NCBI GenBank assembly: GCA_964462125.1
Contig: CAYWXT010000281.1
Coordinates: 1 to 6,825 of the forward strand
Length of the DNA stretch: 6,825 bases
Reading direction: 5' to 3'
Source of the DNA: JAWLFY01 sp964462125
Lineage (GTDB): Bacteria; Planctomycetota; Planctomycetia; Pirellulales; Pirellulaceae
The translations under genes were made by a program, and so were the position numbers. The notes beneath the pieces were generated by a model. The model was given only the letters and a program-made list of their open reading frames with translations, had not been told where the DNA came from and did not search any database. Below, piece by piece: positions 5,377 through 6,825 of this stretch. Numbering within the stretch: the stretch's first letter is position 1; every line of letters begins with the position of its first letter.

Positions 5377-6495
5377 ATGAAGATCACCTGTCGCCGCGAG
5401 CCGCTGACCGCCGCATTCGCCCTCGCCGCGAGTATCGCCCCCACACGGTCGCCGAAAGAGATTCTGCAAAACGTCAAGCTGACCGCAGCGGGAGACCGAA
5501 TCACGTTGACTGCGACCGACATGGAGGTCGGCGTTCGGCTGGACTTACAAGAGGGAGTCGAAATCGAAAATGAAGGGACGACACTCCTTCCGGTCCAGCG
5601 TACCAACGCGATTTTGCGGGAGAACAACGATGAAATGTTGGTTCTGGAGACGGACGAGTCGGGGGTTCGGATCAGCGGCAGCCGCAGCCGGTTCCGATTG
5701 CCGAGCAGCAACCCTGATGAATTCCCTGCCGTGACCGGTTTCGAGGAAGAGAAGTACCACGTCATCCCCACTCGGCTTTTCCGTGAAATGGTTCGGCGAA
5801 CTGTGTTCGCGACCGACGCAGAGAGTAGCCGTTACGCGCTCGGCGGGGTCTTGCTGGAGATGGAGGGGTCAACGGTGTTGGCCGTTGGAACCGATGGCCG
5901 TCGATTGGCACGGATGGAAGGAACCGGTGAATCGGTTGGCGAGCATCAGACGAGCGGCAGTACGACGATTGTCCCTACCCGGGCGATTCAGCTCATGGAA
6001 CGTGCCGTCGGCGACGGAGACGAAACGGTCGATGTGGCGGTACGGAGCAACGACCTGCTGCTGCGAACGTCTCGAGCGGTGATCTATAGCCGTTTGGTCG
6101 AGGGCCGCTATCCGAGCTGGCGGCAGGTCTTCCCGAAACGGGAGCATGCAGTGCAGATCGACGTCACCGTCGGTCCCTTGTTCGCTGCGTTGCGGCAAGC
6201 GGCAATCGTGACCGATCATGAAAGCCGTGGCATCGATTTTACCTTTGCCGATGGTTCTCTGAAAATGGAGGCGAGCACCGCTGAGATCGGTGAGTCGCGG
6301 GTCGAACTTCCGATCGCTTACGATGGTGAGCCGATCACGCTGGTCCTGGACCACCGTTACGTCGCTGATTTCTGTAAAGTGCTCGACGCGGAAACCAACG
6401 TGATCATGGAAATTGAATCGGACAGCGCACCGGCATTGTTGACCACCGATGACGGTTACGCTTACGTGATCATGCCGATGGCCCGCGACCGTTAG
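5377..6495 (+). CDS. dnaN: DNA polymerase III beta subunit (sliding clamp)
   Basis: The beta clamp is a ring-shaped homodimer that encircles DNA and tethers DNA polymerase III and other clamp-binding proteins. The 372-residue length is normal for the family. Three repeated clamp domains are recognisable: residues about 1-125 (MKITCRREPL start, TATDMEV at 46-51, GSRSRFRLPSSNPDEFPAV), about 126-255 (YALGGVLLEMEG, TDGRRLA at 172-178, LVEGRYPSWRQVFPK at 240-254), and about 256-372 ending in YVIMPMARDR. TDGRRL, YPSWRQV and the VIMPM tail form the known pocket that binds clamp-binding peptides. E. coli has His in TDGHRL where this protein has Arg. The start is well fixed: an in-frame TGA at 5356-5358 lies 18 bases upstream and the sequence begins exactly at the family start. 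No clear Shine-Dalgarno is visible. The 37-base gap to the next gene suggests co-transcription. Confidence 0.96.
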   Translation: MKITCRREPLTAAFALAASIAPTRSPKEILQNVKLTAAGDRITLTATDMEVGVRLDLQEGVEIENEGTTLLPVQRTNAILRENNDEMLVLETDESGVRISGSRSRFRLPSSNPDEFPAVTGFEEEKYHVIPTRLFREMVRRTVFATDAESSRYALGGVLLEMEGSTVLAVGTDGRRLARMEGTGESVGEHQTSGSTTIVPTRAIQLMERAVGDGDETVDVAVRSNDLLLRTSRAVIYSRLVEGRYPSWRQVFPKREHAVQIDVTVGPLFAALRQAAIVTDHESRGIDFTFADGSLKMEASTAEIGESRVELPIAYDGEPITLVLDHRYVADFCKVLDAETNVIMEIESDSAPALLTTDDGYAYVIMPMARDR

Positions 6496-6532
6496 GCTCT
6501 GTCAGAAAACGTCGAATCGTCACACGGGTTCC

Positions 6533-6825
6533 ATGAACGAACGCCGCCCAGTTCGCAAACTCGGTTCCATTGTCGGCCAATTGATGGCCCGGCGGGGCTA
6601 CGCTCAGGTGTTCGCGGACCAGGAGTTTCAGCGGGTCGTTGAAGCGGCCGTCGGTCCTGGCTTGGCGTCGGCGGTTCGCGTCGGAAACTTGCGTTCAGGC
6701 GTGTTGCAGCTCTATGCGTCCGATTCGGTGACCCTGCAGGAGCTCAACTTTGAAAAACGGAAGATTCTAAATCGGATCCAACAGGAGCTACCCCCAGGAA
6801 AGGTTACAGAGGTACGACTGCGAAT
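6533..6825 (+). CDS. dciA: DUF721 / DciA-like protein, N-terminal part (3' end outside window)
   Basis: The first 97 residues of a DUF721-family protein are visible and run off the window. DciA proteins are the ancestral bacterial helicase operators: they bind the replicative helicase DnaB and assist its loading in the many bacteria lacking DnaC or DnaI. What is seen: a short basic start (MNERRPVRKLGSIVGQLMARRGY), then the DUF721 pattern of a Val-Gly pair followed by alternating hydrophobic residues, VRVGNLRSGVLQLYASDS, and the helix QELNFEKRKILNRIQQEL before VTEVRLR. In bacteria with this gene it commonly lies in a dnaA-dnaN-recF-DUF721-gyrB cluster, and here it follows dnaN directly. The ATG at 6533 is the first good start; there is no strong Shine-Dalgarno. 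The family call rests on pattern and context, and the DciA role is inferred from the family. Confidence 0.78.
   Translation, partial: MNERRPVRKLGSIVGQLMARRGYAQVFADQEFQRVVEAAVGPGLASAVRVGNLRSGVLQLYASDSVTLQELNFEKRKILNRIQQELPPGKVTEVRLR

Noticed and set aside
1..6825. CRISPR array, tRNA, rRNA, insertion sequence or prophage genes
   Set aside because: No regularly spaced repeats, cloverleaf sequence, transposase or phage-like product is visible; the window looks like core chromosome.

Overview
The window carries seven genes in the order hemA (3' end), scpB (minus strand), an unrecognised single-pass membrane protein, a NifS/IscS-type cysteine desulfurase, dnaA, dnaN and a DUF721/DciA-like gene (5' end). 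It looks like the chromosome of a fairly GC-rich bacterium: sampled coding lines are roughly 60% G+C. GTG starts are plausible and good Shine-Dalgarno sequences are scarce. I favour Planctomycetota (Pirellulaceae-like), because of the long acidic tail on ScpB, the short divergent DnaA and the gene company. That placement is an inference, not something the sequence proves.

Left part (1-2482). The C-terminal 169 residues of glutamyl-tRNA reductase run into the window and stop 8 bases before the convergent end of scpB. ScpB keeps a normal winged-helix core but adds a basic low-complexity N-terminus and an aspartate/glutamate tail of about 90 residues, partly built from short tandem repeats. Divergently from scpB starts a membrane-anchored protein of unknown function. 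Its stop overlaps the GTG start of the cysteine desulfurase (GTGA), so the two are probably co-translated.

Right part (2479-6825). The cysteine desulfurase has all the expected catalytic residues. It is followed by a DnaA that has an intact AAA+ core and DNA-binding domain IV but no room for domain I. A 480-base non-coding gap separates dnaA from dnaN (beta clamp). dnaN is followed after 37 bases by a DciA-like helicase-operator gene, with no recF between them.

The most interesting region is the dnaA-dnaN gap. It is AT-richer than its surroundings, contains an exact TTTTCCACA DnaA-box variant (a second exact copy lies upstream of dnaA) and has a duplicated sequence unit around the box. It also sits at a change of GC skew: the plus strand is C-rich through the desulfurase, dnaA and the gap, and becomes G-rich about 150 bases into dnaN. 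Together this makes the gap a good candidate for the chromosomal replication origin. The genes beside it would supply the initiator (DnaA), a helicase operator (DciA) and the clamp (DnaN), with ScpB, a chromosome-segregation factor, also nearby.
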